Positions 20,570-30,516 of a DNA stretch of 64,000 nucleotides are shown in pieces (the stretch's first letter is position 1; each line of letters opens with the position of its first letter). Both the position numbers and the translations under genes were made by a program. Source of the DNA: Oscillospiraceae bacterium (lineage in GTDB: Bacteria; Bacillota; Clostridia; Oscillospirales; Ruminococcaceae); NCBI GenBank assembly GCA_021199795.1, contig JAJQHJ010000024.1:124001-188000 (forward strand), in the 5' to 3' direction. The notes beneath the pieces were generated by a model. That model worked only from the letters and a program-made list of their open reading frames with translations. It had not been told where the DNA came from and searched no databases.

Positions 20570-20595
20570 AAAGGCGGCTAATTGTCGCCTTTTTT
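20570..20595 (+). terminator. Terminator after the toxin-antitoxin pair
   Basis: AAAGGCG / CGCCTTT stem with a 9-base loop and a T-run. Confidence 0.8.
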
Positions 20596-20647
20596 GCAAA
20601 TAATGGGCATTCGATTCGGCAAAATATCCAAAGATTGTTTTGCGGTA

Positions 20648-20676
20648 TTGACACCGGCTCGTTACTGTATTAAAAT
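20648..20676 (+). promoter_or_regulatory. Promoter of acn-icd
   Basis: TTGACA, 17 bases, TAAAAT, about 30 bases before the aconitase ATG, which has an AAAGGGG site. Confidence 0.85.
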
Positions 20677-20706
20677 AAACCTAACACTAAATAAAGGGGC
20701 GATAGC

Positions 20707-22638
20707 ATGGGTTACACCGTAGCTGAAAAAATTTTAAAAGCTCACCTTGTTGATGGTGAGTTCGAAAAGGGTTCCGAAATCGGAATCAAGATTGACCAGA
20801 CTCTGACTCAGGACGCCACCGGCACGATGGCATATATCGAGCTTGAGGCGATGGAAATCCCGTCGGTAAAGACGGAGAAGAGCGTCGCTTATGTCGACCA
20901 CAACACCCTCCAGTCCGGCTTTGAGAACGCCGACGACCACCTGTTTATCGGTTCAGTCGCCAAAAAGCGTGGAATTTCGTTCTCACGTCCGGGCAACGGC
21001 ATCTGCCATCAGGTTCACCTAGAACGCTTCGGCGTTCCTGGCAAGACCCTCATCGGCTCCGACTCCCACACTCCCACATGTGGCGGTCTCGGAATGCTTG
21101 CAATAGGAGCAGGCGGACTTGACGTTGCAGTCGCAATGGGCGGCGGACCGCTCTATATAACTTATCCGAAGATGGTTAAAGTCGAACTCACCGGCAAACT
21201 CAGCCCCTGGGTTTCGGCTAAAGACGTAATTCTCGAAGTTCTAAGACGCCTCACCGTCAAGGGTGGTGTCGGAAAGATTATCGAATACACTGGCGAGGGA
21301 GTCAAGACCCTAAGCGTCCCCGAGCGCGCAACCATCACTAATATGGGAGCTGAACTCGGAACCACAACCAGCATCTTCCCGTCAGACGAGAAGACCTATG
21401 AATTCATGAAAGCTCAGCACAGAGAAGCCGACTGGTCGGAGCTAAAGGCTGACCCTGACGCCGTATATGATGAGGAGCTCGTAATTGACCTGAGCACCCT
21501 TGAGCCCCTTGCAGCTTGCCCACATTCTCCTGACAATGTCAAGCCGGTAAGTGAGCTTGCTGGAATGAAGATTAATCAGGTCTGCATCGGCTCCTGCACC
21601 AACTCTTCCTTTGTCGACATGATGAAAGTCGCCTATATCCTCAAGGGAAAGACCGTTCACCCGGATGTATCTCTTTCGATAGCTCCCGGCTCAAAGCAGG
21701 TTCTTAACATGCTCTCAAAGGGCGAGTACCTTTCGGATATGATCGACTGCGGAGCGAGAATCTTGGAATCTGCCTGCGGTCCCTGCATCGGAATGGGTCA
21801 GTCGCCTAATTCTGCCGGCGTATCTTTAAGAACATTCAATCGTAACTTCCTTGGCAGAAGTGGCACCAAGGACGCTCAGGTTTACCTTATTTCCCCCGAA
21901 ACAGCCGCCGCATCTGCTCTTACTGGCGTACTCACCGACCCGAGAACCTTGGGCGACATGCCCGAATTCAAAATGCCTGAGGAGTTCGTCATCAACGACA
22001 ATATGGTTGAGCTCCCGGCAACTCCCGAAGAAGCTCCCGCAGTCGAAATCAAGAGGGGACCAAACATCAAGGGCTACCCGAAGACTTCGCCTTTGCCTGA
22101 CAGCATTGAGGCAGAATGTTCTCTTAAAGTTGGCGACAATATCACTACCGACCACATCATGCCTGCCGGCTCGAAGATTCTTCCGCTCAGATCCAACATC
22201 CCCGAAATCTCGAAGCACTGCTTTGAGGTTGTCGACCCTGAGTTCCCGGCACGTGCCTTGTCTCTTGGCACAAGCATTATCGTAGGCGGCTCGAACTATG
22301 GTCAGGGCTCTTCAAGAGAACATGCCGCACTTGCTCCTCTCTACCTTGGAATCAAGGCAGTTGTAGTCCAGTCGTTTGCCCGAATCCACAAGGCTAACCT
22401 CGTCAATGCCGGAATCCTGCCTCTTACTTTTGAGACAGAATCTGATTACGAAAAAATTTCTCAGGGCGACAAGTTGAGCCTGACAGGGCTTAAAGAAGCC
22501 GTTTCCACTGGCGACACCGTCACACTCAAAAATCTCACCAATGGCGAGAGTATTGTCCTGAAGATAGAGCTCTCAGCCCGTGACCGCGAAATCATCTTAG
22601 CAGGCGGTCTTCTCGACTACACGAAATCTAAACTCTGA
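20707..22638 (+). CDS. Aconitate hydratase (single-chain, 643 residues)
   Basis: Interconverts citrate and isocitrate with a [4Fe-4S] cluster. The N-terminal region holds [21 protein letters not shown]. Cluster cysteines are expected in CIGSCTNSS and [14 protein letters not shown]. The swivel domain follows in the last third, with [13 protein letters not shown] and the [15 protein letters not shown] substrate loop. The length is typical of the shorter clostridial/archaeal-like aconitases, not AcnA (about 890). It lies 23 bases upstream of isocitrate dehydrogenase. Together they would make 2-oxoglutarate for the GOGAT genes about 3 kb away. Confidence 0.94.
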   Translation: MGYTVAEKILKAHLVDGEFEKGSEIGIKIDQTLTQDATGTMAYIELEAMEIPSVKTEKSVAYVDHNTLQSGFENADDHLFIGSVAKKRGISFSRPGNGICHQVHLERFGVPGKTLIGSDSHTPTCGGLGMLAIGAGGLDVAVAMGGGPLYITYPKMVKVELTGKLSPWVSAKDVILEVLRRLTVKGGVGKIIEYTGEGVKTLSVPERATITNMGAELGTTTSIFPSDEKTYEFMKAQHREADWSELKADPDAVYDEELVIDLSTLEPLAACPHSPDNVKPVSELAGMKINQVCIGSCTNSSFVDMMKVAYILKGKTVHPDVSLSIAPGSKQVLNMLSKGEYLSDMIDCGARILESACGPCIGMGQSPNSAGVSLRTFNRNFLGRSGTKDAQVYLISPETAAASALTGVLTDPRTLGDMPEFKMPEEFVINDNMVELPATPEEAPAVEIKRGPNIKGYPKTSPLPDSIEAECSLKVGDNITTDHIMPAGSKILPLRSNIPEISKHCFEVVDPEFPARALSLGTSIIVGGSNYGQGSSREHAALAPLYLGIKAVVVQSFARIHKANLVNAGILPLTFETESDYEKISQGDKLSLTGLKEAVSTGDTVTLKNLTNGESIVLKIELSARDREIILAGGLLDYTKSKL

Positions 22639-22661
22639 TTCAACACAGGGAGGTCAACAAA

Positions 22662-23876
22662 ATGTCTAAAATTCAGATGAAAACGCCGCTTGTCGAAATG
22701 GACGGCGACGAAATGACTAGGGTTGTCTGGCAGATGATCAAGGACGAGCTCATCGCTCCTTTCGTCGACCTGAAAACCGAATATTACGACCTGGGACTCG
22801 TCCACAGAAACGAAACCGACGACCAGGTCACCATCGACAGTGCCGAAGCCACCAAGAAGTATGGCGTCGCCGTCAAGTGCGCCACCATCACCCCGAATGC
22901 CGCAAGAGTTGAGGAGTACCACCTGAAAGAAATGTGGAAGTCCCCGAACGGCACTATCCGTGCAATCCTCGACGGCACTGTCTTCAGAACCCCGATTATT
23001 GTCAAGGGTATCACTCCGTTCATCCCGACATGGACTAAGCCAATCACCATCGCCCGTCACGCTTATGGCGACATCTATAAGAACACCGAGCTTTCGGTTC
23101 CACAGGGTTCAAAAGCCGAGCTTGTTGTTACTGATGAGAACGGCAACGAGACAAGAGCCCTCATCCACGACTTTAAAAATAGTGCTGGAATCATCCAGGG
23201 CGTCCATAACCTCGACAAGTCGATTCAAAGCTTCGCCCGTTCCTGCCTCTCCTATGCTCTTGACACCCATCAGGACGTATGGTTTGCAGCTAAGGACACT
23301 ATCTCGAAGACCTATGACCATCACTTCAAGGATATCTTTGCTGAGATCTACGAGTCTGAGTACAAAGAGAAGTTTGAGGCGGCAGGCATCGAATACTTCT
23401 ACACCCTCATTGACGACGTTGTCGCCAGAATCGTCCGCTCAAACGGCGGCGTAATCTGGGCTTGCAAGAACTACGACGGCGATGTCATGAGCGACATGGT
23501 AGCCACTGCCTATGGAAGCCTCGGGCTTATGACCTCGGTTCTCGTCTCTCCCGACGGAGTTTACGAGTACGAAGCCGCCCACGGAACCGTTCAGAGGCAC
23601 TATTACAAGTATCTTAAAGGCGAGCGCACCTCGACCAACCCGGTTGCAACCATCTTTGCCTGGTCGGGAGCATTCCGCAAGCGCGGCGAGCTCGACGAGA
23701 TCCCCGAGCTCTGCGATTACGCCGACAAGCTCGAAAAGGCGACTATCTCAACCATTGAGAGCGGCATCATGACCGGCGACATGGCAGCACTTTCAACGCT
23801 TGAAAATAAGCAGTCTGTTTCGACGGAAGAATTCATCGGGGCGATTGCGAGAAATCTTAATAGCCTTATGGCATAA
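22662..23876 (+). CDS. icd: NADP-dependent isocitrate dehydrogenase, eukaryotic-like type
   Basis: Oxidative decarboxylation of isocitrate to 2-oxoglutarate. The 404-residue protein resembles the homodimeric NADP enzymes of animals and yeast rather than E. coli Icd: it starts with [21 protein letters not shown] and has [25 protein letters not shown]-like segment [15 protein letters not shown] and [14 protein letters not shown]. The motif [14 protein letters not shown] is in the NADP-specific position. GGGAGG lies upstream of the ATG. It is co-transcribed with aconitase and closed by a GC-rich terminator. Confidence 0.95.
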   Translation: MSKIQMKTPLVEMDGDEMTRVVWQMIKDELIAPFVDLKTEYYDLGLVHRNETDDQVTIDSAEATKKYGVAVKCATITPNAARVEEYHLKEMWKSPNGTIRAILDGTVFRTPIIVKGITPFIPTWTKPITIARHAYGDIYKNTELSVPQGSKAELVVTDENGNETRALIHDFKNSAGIIQGVHNLDKSIQSFARSCLSYALDTHQDVWFAAKDTISKTYDHHFKDIFAEIYESEYKEKFEAAGIEYFYTLIDDVVARIVRSNGGVIWACKNYDGDVMSDMVATAYGSLGLMTSVLVSPDGVYEYEAAHGTVQRHYYKYLKGERTSTNPVATIFAWSGAFRKRGELDEIPELCDYADKLEKATISTIESGIMTGDMAALSTLENKQSVSTEEFIGAIARNLNSLMA

Positions 23877-23882
23877 TTGTAG

Positions 23883-23912
23883 GGGCGGATATCATCCGCC
23901 CGCTATTTTTTT
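23883..23912 (+). terminator. Terminator after icd
   Basis: GGGCGGAT-ATC-ATCCGCCC hairpin followed by GCTA and seven T residues. Confidence 0.85.
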
Positions 23913-23937
23913 ACGGTAATTTTTCGGTCTGGATATA

Positions 23938-23982
23938 GAAGTTCGCTATGCGAACTTCGGAAGTTTGGCAGAGCCAAACTTC
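23938..23982. repeat. Twin perfect hairpins abutting the GH3 promoter
   Basis: GAAGTTCGC-TAT-GCGAACTTC (23938-23958) and GAAGTTTGGC-AGA-GCCAAACTTC (23960-23982) lie one base apart. The second ends exactly where the -35 TTGACA of the GH3 gene begins. The arms share GAAGTT. They could be an operator pair or a duplicated palindromic repeat. Confidence 0.7.
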
Positions 23983-24011
23983 TTGACACCATCCCCGAAA
24001 TCCATTATAAT
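23983..24011 (+). promoter_or_regulatory. Consensus promoter of the GH3-GH43 pair
   Basis: TTGACA, 17 bases, TATAAT. Confidence 0.9.
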
Positions 24012-24052
24012 ATCCATAGCAACTTACTTTGAACTATACAAGGAGGACAACT

Positions 24053-26152
24053 ATGGATATTTATAAGGACAAAACAAAGTCGCCTGAGGAAAGAGCACAT
24101 GATCTCGTTTCCCGGCTGACAGTATGGGAGAAGTGCGAACAGCTCAAGTTTGGAGCACCTGCTGTTGAAAGGCTCGGGATTCCTGCCTACAACTGGTGGT
24201 GCGAGGGTCTTCACGGCACAGCTCGTGCAGGCGTCGCAACCATGTTCCCGCAGGCTATAGGCGTGGCGGCTTCTTTCGATGAGGAATTGGTCGGCGAGAT
24301 TTCGGAAGTAATCTCAGTCGAAACAAGAGCCAAGTATAATGAATATTCAAAACAGGGCGACCGCGACATCTACAAGGGTTTGACTCTCTGGTCTCCCAAT
24401 ATCAACATCTTCCGTGACCCCCGCTGGGGCAGAGGTCATGAGACCTATGGCGAAGACCCTTACTTAACATCCCGCCTCGGCTGTGCATTTGTAAATGGCA
24501 TCCAGGGCGATGGAGAGTATCTCCGTGCCGCCGCATGTGCCAAGCACTTTGCCGTCCATTCAGGACCGGAGGAGCTCCGGCACGAATTCAATGCAGTAGC
24601 CGACCCGAAAGATTTGGAGGAGACCTATCTTCCTGCATTCGAGGCACTTGTAAAAGAGGCGGACGTTGAGGGTGTGATGGGCGCATATAACCGCACCAAT
24701 GGCGAGCCCTGCTGTGGCAGCGAATACCTCCACTCCTTGCTTGAAGAATGGGGCTTTGACGGCTATTTCACCTCCGACTGCTGGGCTTTGCAGGACTTCC
24801 ATCAGCACCATCACGTAACCGAGACCTATGAGGAATCTGCGGCTCTCGCACTCAAGAACGGCTGCGACGTCAACTGCGGTAACACCTATATCCACCTCTA
24901 TAAAGCATACCAGGATGGTCTTGTAACCGAGGATGAGATTACCACTGCCTGCGAGCATCTTTTCAGAACCAGATTCCGCCTTGGAATGTTCGACGAAACT
25001 GAGTATGACAGCCTGGGCTACATGGATGTCGAAACCAAGGAGCACCTTGCAGTCAGCAGACGTGCTGCGGAGTCCGCTTGCGTACTTCTCAAGAACGACG
25101 GTATTCTCCCGCTCGACGCTTCAAAGATCAATACTATCGGCGTCATCGGACCCAATGCACAGAATATAGGAGCACTCAGAGGCAACTACTATGGCACAGC
25201 CTCAAGATATGAAACCATTCTGATGGGTATTCAGGAAGCATTCCCGGGAAGAGTTCTCTTCTCCGAGGGCTCACACATCATCAAGGACAGAGTCGAAGTC
25301 CTCGCTTTCCCTGACGACAGAATCGCGGAAGCCAAGGCTATAGCTGAGCACAGCGACGTAGTTGTCCTCTGCGTAGGTCTCGATGAAACCCTTGAGGGCG
25401 AGGAGGGCGACGCAGGAAACGCCTATGCTTCCGGAGATAAGAAAGACCTGAGGTTGCCGAAATCACAGCAGCATCTTGTTCATGCTGTACTTTCTCTCGG
25501 CAAGCCAACTATTGTAATCCTCGCAAGCGGCTCATCGCTTAACCTTGAAGACGACAGACCGAATGCACTTTTGCAGGCGTTCTATCCCGGCTCTGAGGGC
25601 GGCAAGGCAGTTGCTGATATTCTTTTCGGCAAGGTTTCCCCATCCGGAAAGCTCCCTGTAACATTCTACAAGTCGACCGATGGTATGCCCGAATTCACCG
25701 ACTACTGTATGAGAAGCCGTACATACCGCTATGAGGATCTGTCGAAAGACAATGTCCTTTATCCGTTCGGCTATGGTCTCACCTATTCGGATATAAAAGT
25801 TACCGATGTCAAGACCACTGTAGGTGAAGAAGCAGTTCACGCAGAGGTAACTCTGACAAACTCTTCTGTTTCCGGCTCGGACGCATTGCAGGTCTACTTC
25901 AAATCGACTTCCCCGGACGCTGTCAGAAACCATGCTCTCTGCGCTTTCAAGAAAGTTGCAGTTGCTGAGGGCGAGACAAAGACGGTTTCCATTGACATTC
26001 CGCTTAAGAATCTCACTGTTGTAGATAACGACGGCAAGAGATACTTGGATAAGGATGCCGAGACAACCCTCTACTTCGGAACCTCTCAGCCGGATGACCT
26101 GAGTGTTTCACTCACCGGTAAGACACCCGTAGCAGTCAGAATTTCGCTTTAA
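24053..26152 (+). CDS. Family GH3 glycosidase (beta-xylosidase/beta-glucosidase type)
   Basis: Likely intracellular exo-acting beta-xylosidase or beta-glucosidase on oligosaccharides; no signal peptide. The ATG at 24053 has AAGGAGG 7 bases upstream and gives 699 residues. The frame upstream (TTG at 24029) runs through that site. The N-terminal TIM barrel has YNWWCEGLHG, DPRWGRGHETYGEDP, CAKHFAVHSGPE and the nucleophile Asp242 in TSDCWALQDF. The alpha/beta sandwich starts near residue 330 (SACVLLKNDGILPL, IGVIGPNA). An FnIII-like domain ends the chain (VTLTNSSVSGSDALQVYF). It resembles xylan-active GH3 enzymes. The GH43 neighbour supports xylo-oligosaccharide use. Confidence 0.92.
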   Translation: MDIYKDKTKSPEERAHDLVSRLTVWEKCEQLKFGAPAVERLGIPAYNWWCEGLHGTARAGVATMFPQAIGVAASFDEELVGEISEVISVETRAKYNEYSKQGDRDIYKGLTLWSPNINIFRDPRWGRGHETYGEDPYLTSRLGCAFVNGIQGDGEYLRAAACAKHFAVHSGPEELRHEFNAVADPKDLEETYLPAFEALVKEADVEGVMGAYNRTNGEPCCGSEYLHSLLEEWGFDGYFTSDCWALQDFHQHHHVTETYEESAALALKNGCDVNCGNTYIHLYKAYQDGLVTEDEITTACEHLFRTRFRLGMFDETEYDSLGYMDVETKEHLAVSRRAAESACVLLKNDGILPLDASKINTIGVIGPNAQNIGALRGNYYGTASRYETILMGIQEAFPGRVLFSEGSHIIKDRVEVLAFPDDRIAEAKAIAEHSDVVVLCVGLDETLEGEEGDAGNAYASGDKKDLRLPKSQQHLVHAVLSLGKPTIVILASGSSLNLEDDRPNALLQAFYPGSEGGKAVADILFGKVSPSGKLPVTFYKSTDGMPEFTDYCMRSRTYRYEDLSKDNVLYPFGYGLTYSDIKVTDVKTTVGEEAVHAEVTLTNSSVSGSDALQVYFKSTSPDAVRNHALCAFKKVAVAEGETKTVSIDIPLKNLTVVDNDGKRYLDKDAETTLYFGTSQPDDLSVSLTGKTPVAVRISL

Positions 26153-26165
26153 TTTGAACATTATA

Positions 26166-26188
26166 GGCGCACCCCAACACGGTGCGCC
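26166..26188 (+). repeat. Intergenic hairpin between GH3 and GH43
   Basis: GGCGCACC and GGTGCGCC enclose a 7-base loop. No T-run follows. It sits 13 bases after the GH3 stop and could protect the GH3 transcript or weakly attenuate GH43. Confidence 0.65.
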
Positions 26189-26210
26189 AAACTTTACTTG
26201 GAGAATTATT

Positions 26211-27677
26211 ATGAAAACCGAAATAATTCGGGGAACTAACCCCATAATCAGCTGTGACATGCCCGACCCGGATGTAATCAGGGTTGGCGACACATACTAT
26301 ATGTGCTCCACCACCATGTACTATATGCCCGGAGGAGTTATCTTACGGTCATATGACCTCATCAACTGGGAATTCTGCTCCCATGTATATGAAACCCTTG
26401 AGGACACGCCACGTCAGAACCTCGATGGCGAGAACAACGCCTATGCAAACGGCATGTGGGCACCCTCTCTTCGATACCACGACGGCAGATTCTATGTCAT
26501 TTTCATAGCCAACGACACCCACAAAACCTACTGCTTCACCGCTGAGAATCCCGAGGGACCGTGGACTAAGAGCTATATAGACGGCTTCTATCATGACTGC
26601 TCAGTCCTATTTGACGATGACGGCAGGGTCTATATCATGTATGGAAACCGGAATATACGTATTACCGAACTTAAGCCGGATTTATCTGCTCCTCTCGAGG
26701 GCGGCTTTGATAAGGTGGTAATCCGTGACGCTCCGGGCGATTTCCTTGGATATGAGGGCTCACATTTCTATAAGATTAACGGCAAATACTACGCTTTCTT
26801 CATCCATGCTGCACGTGATGAGTGGCGGAGGATTGAAGCTGCCTACATGGCGGATAGCATCGATGGCGAATGGGTCGGCGGCGATGTCATCGACTATAAG
26901 CTCCCAGACACCAACGGAGTTGCTCAGGGAGGAATTGTCGACACTCCCGACGGAAGATGGTTTGGAGTCATTTTCGCCGACCATGGAGCAGTCGGAAGAA
27001 TTCCGAACCTCGTTCCCATGCGCTTTGACGAGACCGGATTCCCGGTTTTCGATACGCCGTCGGAAATTGTCGAAAACACCTCGACCCGACCGGATTATGT
27101 GTATTCGCCGATATTCGCTTCAGATGACTTCACAAGTGAAGCCCTGAATCCCGCATGGGAATTCAACCATAACCCAAAATCTGGATTCTGGCACACTGGC
27201 GACGGCAAATTCACTATCACCACCGAGAAGTTGTCGAATTCTGTCGAATTTGCCCGGAACACCCTGACGCAAAGGGCGAAATATCCCGAATGTAAGGCAT
27301 ATGTCACCCTCGATGCAAGCGGGCTTCAGGACGGTGACACCGCCGGTCTCACCATGCTCCAGTATCAGTACGGAATCATAGGTCTTACAAAGGAGCAGGG
27401 GAGAACTTATCTTGTCATGAAGTCAAGAGAGAAAACCTGCGCAAAAATCCTATTCGATGGCGATACCGTCACCTTGGGCGTAAGAGGCAAATTCTCTCTT
27501 AACCACAGCGAAGTGAGCTTCATGTACCAGAAAGACGGCGAATGGGTTGATTTTGGCGAAATGGTTTACCCGACATTCGACCTTCGGCACTTCGTTGGCT
27601 GTCGGATAGGGCTGTTTGCTTATTCGACTGAGAAGACCGGCGGAACGGCTGAATTTTCGCACTTTGTTTATAAGTAA
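26211..27677 (+). CDS. Family GH43 glycosidase (beta-xylosidase/arabinofuranosidase type)
   Basis: Predicted cytosolic exo-xylosidase or arabinofuranosidase. The ATG at 26211 has a GGAG site about 8 bases upstream and gives 488 residues. The frame upstream opens with a TTG that has none. The five-bladed propeller (residues 1-290) carries the general base in MPDPDVIRVGDTYYM (Asp19/Asp21), the modulating Asp in YHDCSVLFDDDGRVY and the acid Glu in GYEGSHFYKINGKYY. A C-terminal beta-sandwich follows (ASDDFTSEALNPAWEFNHNP onward), as in GH43 xylosidases. It is paired with GH3 under one promoter, so they probably finish xylo-oligosaccharides together. Confidence 0.9.
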   Translation: MKTEIIRGTNPIISCDMPDPDVIRVGDTYYMCSTTMYYMPGGVILRSYDLINWEFCSHVYETLEDTPRQNLDGENNAYANGMWAPSLRYHDGRFYVIFIANDTHKTYCFTAENPEGPWTKSYIDGFYHDCSVLFDDDGRVYIMYGNRNIRITELKPDLSAPLEGGFDKVVIRDAPGDFLGYEGSHFYKINGKYYAFFIHAARDEWRRIEAAYMADSIDGEWVGGDVIDYKLPDTNGVAQGGIVDTPDGRWFGVIFADHGAVGRIPNLVPMRFDETGFPVFDTPSEIVENTSTRPDYVYSPIFASDDFTSEALNPAWEFNHNPKSGFWHTGDGKFTITTEKLSNSVEFARNTLTQRAKYPECKAYVTLDASGLQDGDTAGLTMLQYQYGIIGLTKEQGRTYLVMKSREKTCAKILFDGDTVTLGVRGKFSLNHSEVSFMYQKDGEWVDFGEMVYPTFDLRHFVGCRIGLFAYSTEKTGGTAEFSHFVYK

Positions 27678-27736
27678 AAACGGGGTTGTCATTTTGAAAT
27701 AAAAATTGTTGAAACCGTGGAAAATGCCGATTCTGC

Positions 27737-27765
27737 TTGATTAAACGGAATTGGTCTGCTATAAT
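27737..27765 (+). promoter_or_regulatory. Promoter of adhE
   Basis: TTGATT, 17 bases, TATAAT. The roughly 80-base leader contains the palindrome GAAGCTTGAAGCTTC flanked by AGCC/GGCT, forming one hairpin before the GGAGG site. No clear Rex operator (TTGTTAA...TTAACAA) was seen. Confidence 0.85.
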
Positions 27766-27849
27766 GATAGCTGTAAAAATATAATTCTTCCGTAGCCTGT
27801 GTGAAGCTTGAAGCTTCCTCTGGCTGCGAAAATACAATAGGAGGTTAGT

Positions 27850-30498
27850 ATGGTGAAATCGGCAAAAACCGAAAGGACTCCCATCGAAAGCGTCGAAGCA
27901 CTTGAAGCTGCGATTGCAAGAGTAAGAAAGGCTCAGGAGATTTTTGCAACCTACACTCAGGAGCAGGTTGATAAGATTTTCCTTGCCGCTGCTACCGCTG
28001 CAAACCAGGCAAGACTGCCTTTAGCCAAGATGGCTGTCGAGGAGACCGGAATGGGCGTTGTTGAGGATAAAGTAATCAAGAACAACTACGCCGCTGAGCA
28101 TATCTACAATGCTTACAAGAACACTAAGACCTGCGGAGTTATCGAGGAGGACAAGGCTTACGGCACAAAGAAGATAGCCGAGCCGATAGGAGTCGTCGCG
28201 GCAGTAATTCCAACTACCAACCCGACTTCCACAGCAATATTCAAGTGCTTGATCTGCCTCAAGACAAGAAACGCAATCATCATCAGCCCTCACCCGAGAG
28301 CAAAGAAGTGCACAGCTGAGGCGGCAAGAATAGTTCTTGAAGCCGCGGTCAAGGCAGGAGCTCCCGAGGGCATAATCGAGTGGATCGACACCCCAACCCT
28401 CGACATGACAACTCTACTGATGAAAGAGGCTGACATCATCCTTGCAACCGGCGGACCTGGAATGGTCAAGTCGGCATACTCCTCCGGCAAGCCGGCTTTG
28501 GGAGTTGGTGCAGGAAACACCCCCGCAATCATCGACAGCACCGCCGACATCAAGCTTGCAGTAAGCTCAATCATCCATTCAAAGACATTCGACAACGGCA
28601 TGATCTGTGCTTCCGAGCAGTCTGTTATCGTTCTTAATGACATCTATGACGAGGTAAGAAAAGAATTCGCCTACAGAGGCTGCTATTTCCTTAACGACGA
28701 GGAAAAGGACAAGGTCAGAAGCACCATCATCATCAACGGCTCCGTCAATGCAAAAATTGTCGGTCAGCCTGCTCCGAAGATTGCAGAAATCTGCGGCATC
28801 ACCGTCCCCGAGGGAACCAAGATTCTCATCGGCGAGGTAGAGTCTGTAGATATTTCTGAGGAGTTCGCCCATGAAAAGCTTTCACCAGTACTCGCTATGT
28901 ATCATGCAGAGAGCTTTGATGACGCCATAGAAAAGGCTGAGCATCTTATCGCAGATGGCGGCTTCGGTCATACTTCTTCTGTATACCTCGATGCAGTCAC
29001 CGAGCGCGAGAAGATTGACAGATTCGCATCACGTATGAAGACCTGCAGAATCCTTGTCAACACTCCTGCTTCCCATGGCGGTATCGGAGACCTCTATAAC
29101 TTCAAGCTTTCACCGTCACTGACACTCGGCTGTGGCTCATGGGGCGGCAACAGCGTAAGTGAAAACGTAGGTGTCAAGCACCTTATCAATATCAAGACAG
29201 TCGCTGAGAGGAGAGAGAATATGCTTTGGTTCCGTGCACCTGAAAAGGTATACACCAAGAAAGGCTGCCTGCCGGTAGCGTTGGATGAACTCAAGTACGT
29301 CATGGGCAAGAAGCGTTGCTTCATCGTAACCGACAGTTTCCTCTATCACAGCGGCGTTACAAAGTCCATCACCGATAAGCTCGACGAGCTCGGAATCGCT
29401 CACACAACATTCTTCGATGTTGAGCCCGACCCGACACTTGCAAGTGCCAAGGCAGGTGCCAAGGCAATGACTTCATTCCAGCCTGACTGCATCATCGCAA
29501 TCGGTGGCGGCTCCGCTATGGACGCAGGAAAGATCATGTGGGTTCTCTATGAGCATCCTGATGCAGACTTCATGGACATGGCTATGAGATTCATAGATAT
29601 CCGCAAGCGTGTCTACACATTCCCGAAGATGGGTGAAAAGGCTTACTTCATCGCAGTTCCTACCTCTGCCGGTACCGGTTCAGAAGTTACCCCGTTTGCA
29701 GTTATCACCGACGAGTCAACCGGAATCAAGTATCCTCTTGCTGACTATCAGCTCATGCCGAACATGGCAATTGTCGACATCGACTTCCATATGACAGCAC
29801 CCAAGGGTCTTACTGCCGCATCAGGTATCGATGCTGTAACCCATGCTCTTGAAGCTTATGCTTCCGTAATGGCTACCGACTATACCGACAGCCTAGCAAT
29901 CGGAGCACTCAAGACTATTTTCGAGTATCTCCCGAGAGCTTATGACAACGGTCTCACCGACGAGGAAGCCAGAGAGAAGATGGCAAATGCCGCCACTATG
30001 GCAGGTATGGCATTCGCTAACGCATTCCTTGGAATCAGCCACTCTTTGGCTCACAAGCTTGGTGCATATCACCACATCGCACATGGCGTTGCAAATGCTC
30101 TTGTCATCGAAGACGTCATGAGATACAACGCAAGCGAAGCTCCTCAGAAGATGGGAACATTCAGCCAGTATGACCACCCGAACGCTCTTCACAGATATGC
30201 TGAGATTGCAGATGCACTTAACCTCGGCGGAAAGACCGATGAAGAGAAGCTTGAGAACCTCATCTCAGCTGTTCACGAGCTCAAGCACCGTGTCGGAATC
30301 AAGGATACCATCGCTGAATACGGCGTTGACGAGAAGAAGTTCCTCGACACTCTCGACGAAATGACCGAGTGTGCATTCGATGATCAGTGCACCGGTGCAA
30401 ACCCGAGATACCCGCTCATCAACGAGCTTAAGCAGATTTACCTTGACGCATACTACGGCGGCACTTTCACTGAGAAAGCATTGCCGAAAGCGGACTAA
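27850..30498 (+). CDS. adhE: Bifunctional acetaldehyde-CoA/alcohol dehydrogenase
   Basis: Reduces acetyl-CoA to acetaldehyde and ethanol and regenerates NAD in fermentation. The 882-residue protein is full length. The N-terminal aldehyde dehydrogenase half (residues 1-440) has the nucleophile Cys253 in NGMICASEQS. The C-terminal iron alcohol dehydrogenase half (from about 455) has IGGGSAMDAGKIMW and the iron-binding histidines in GISHSLAHKLGAYHHIAHG. AGGAGG precedes the ATG. The small kinase-like gene follows within 20 bases. The enzyme family polymerises into spirosomes. Confidence 0.97.
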   Translation: MVKSAKTERTPIESVEALEAAIARVRKAQEIFATYTQEQVDKIFLAAATAANQARLPLAKMAVEETGMGVVEDKVIKNNYAAEHIYNAYKNTKTCGVIEEDKAYGTKKIAEPIGVVAAVIPTTNPTSTAIFKCLICLKTRNAIIISPHPRAKKCTAEAARIVLEAAVKAGAPEGIIEWIDTPTLDMTTLLMKEADIILATGGPGMVKSAYSSGKPALGVGAGNTPAIIDSTADIKLAVSSIIHSKTFDNGMICASEQSVIVLNDIYDEVRKEFAYRGCYFLNDEEKDKVRSTIIINGSVNAKIVGQPAPKIAEICGITVPEGTKILIGEVESVDISEEFAHEKLSPVLAMYHAESFDDAIEKAEHLIADGGFGHTSSVYLDAVTEREKIDRFASRMKTCRILVNTPASHGGIGDLYNFKLSPSLTLGCGSWGGNSVSENVGVKHLINIKTVAERRENMLWFRAPEKVYTKKGCLPVALDELKYVMGKKRCFIVTDSFLYHSGVTKSITDKLDELGIAHTTFFDVEPDPTLASAKAGAKAMTSFQPDCIIAIGGGSAMDAGKIMWVLYEHPDADFMDMAMRFIDIRKRVYTFPKMGEKAYFIAVPTSAGTGSEVTPFAVITDESTGIKYPLADYQLMPNMAIVDIDFHMTAPKGLTAASGIDAVTHALEAYASVMATDYTDSLAIGALKTIFEYLPRAYDNGLTDEEAREKMANAATMAGMAFANAFLGISHSLAHKLGAYHHIAHGVANALVIEDVMRYNASEAPQKMGTFSQYDHPNALHRYAEIADALNLGGKTDEEKLENLISAVHELKHRVGIKDTIAEYGVDEKKFLDTLDEMTECAFDDQCTGANPRYPLINELKQIYLDAYYGGTFTEKALPKAD

Positions 30499-30516
30499 TA
30501 GAGAGGAGTGACAGAA

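Noticed and set aside
27700-27765. Rex (NADH-sensing) operator before adhE
   Set aside because: Only a loose TTGTTGAAA match without the inverted second half.
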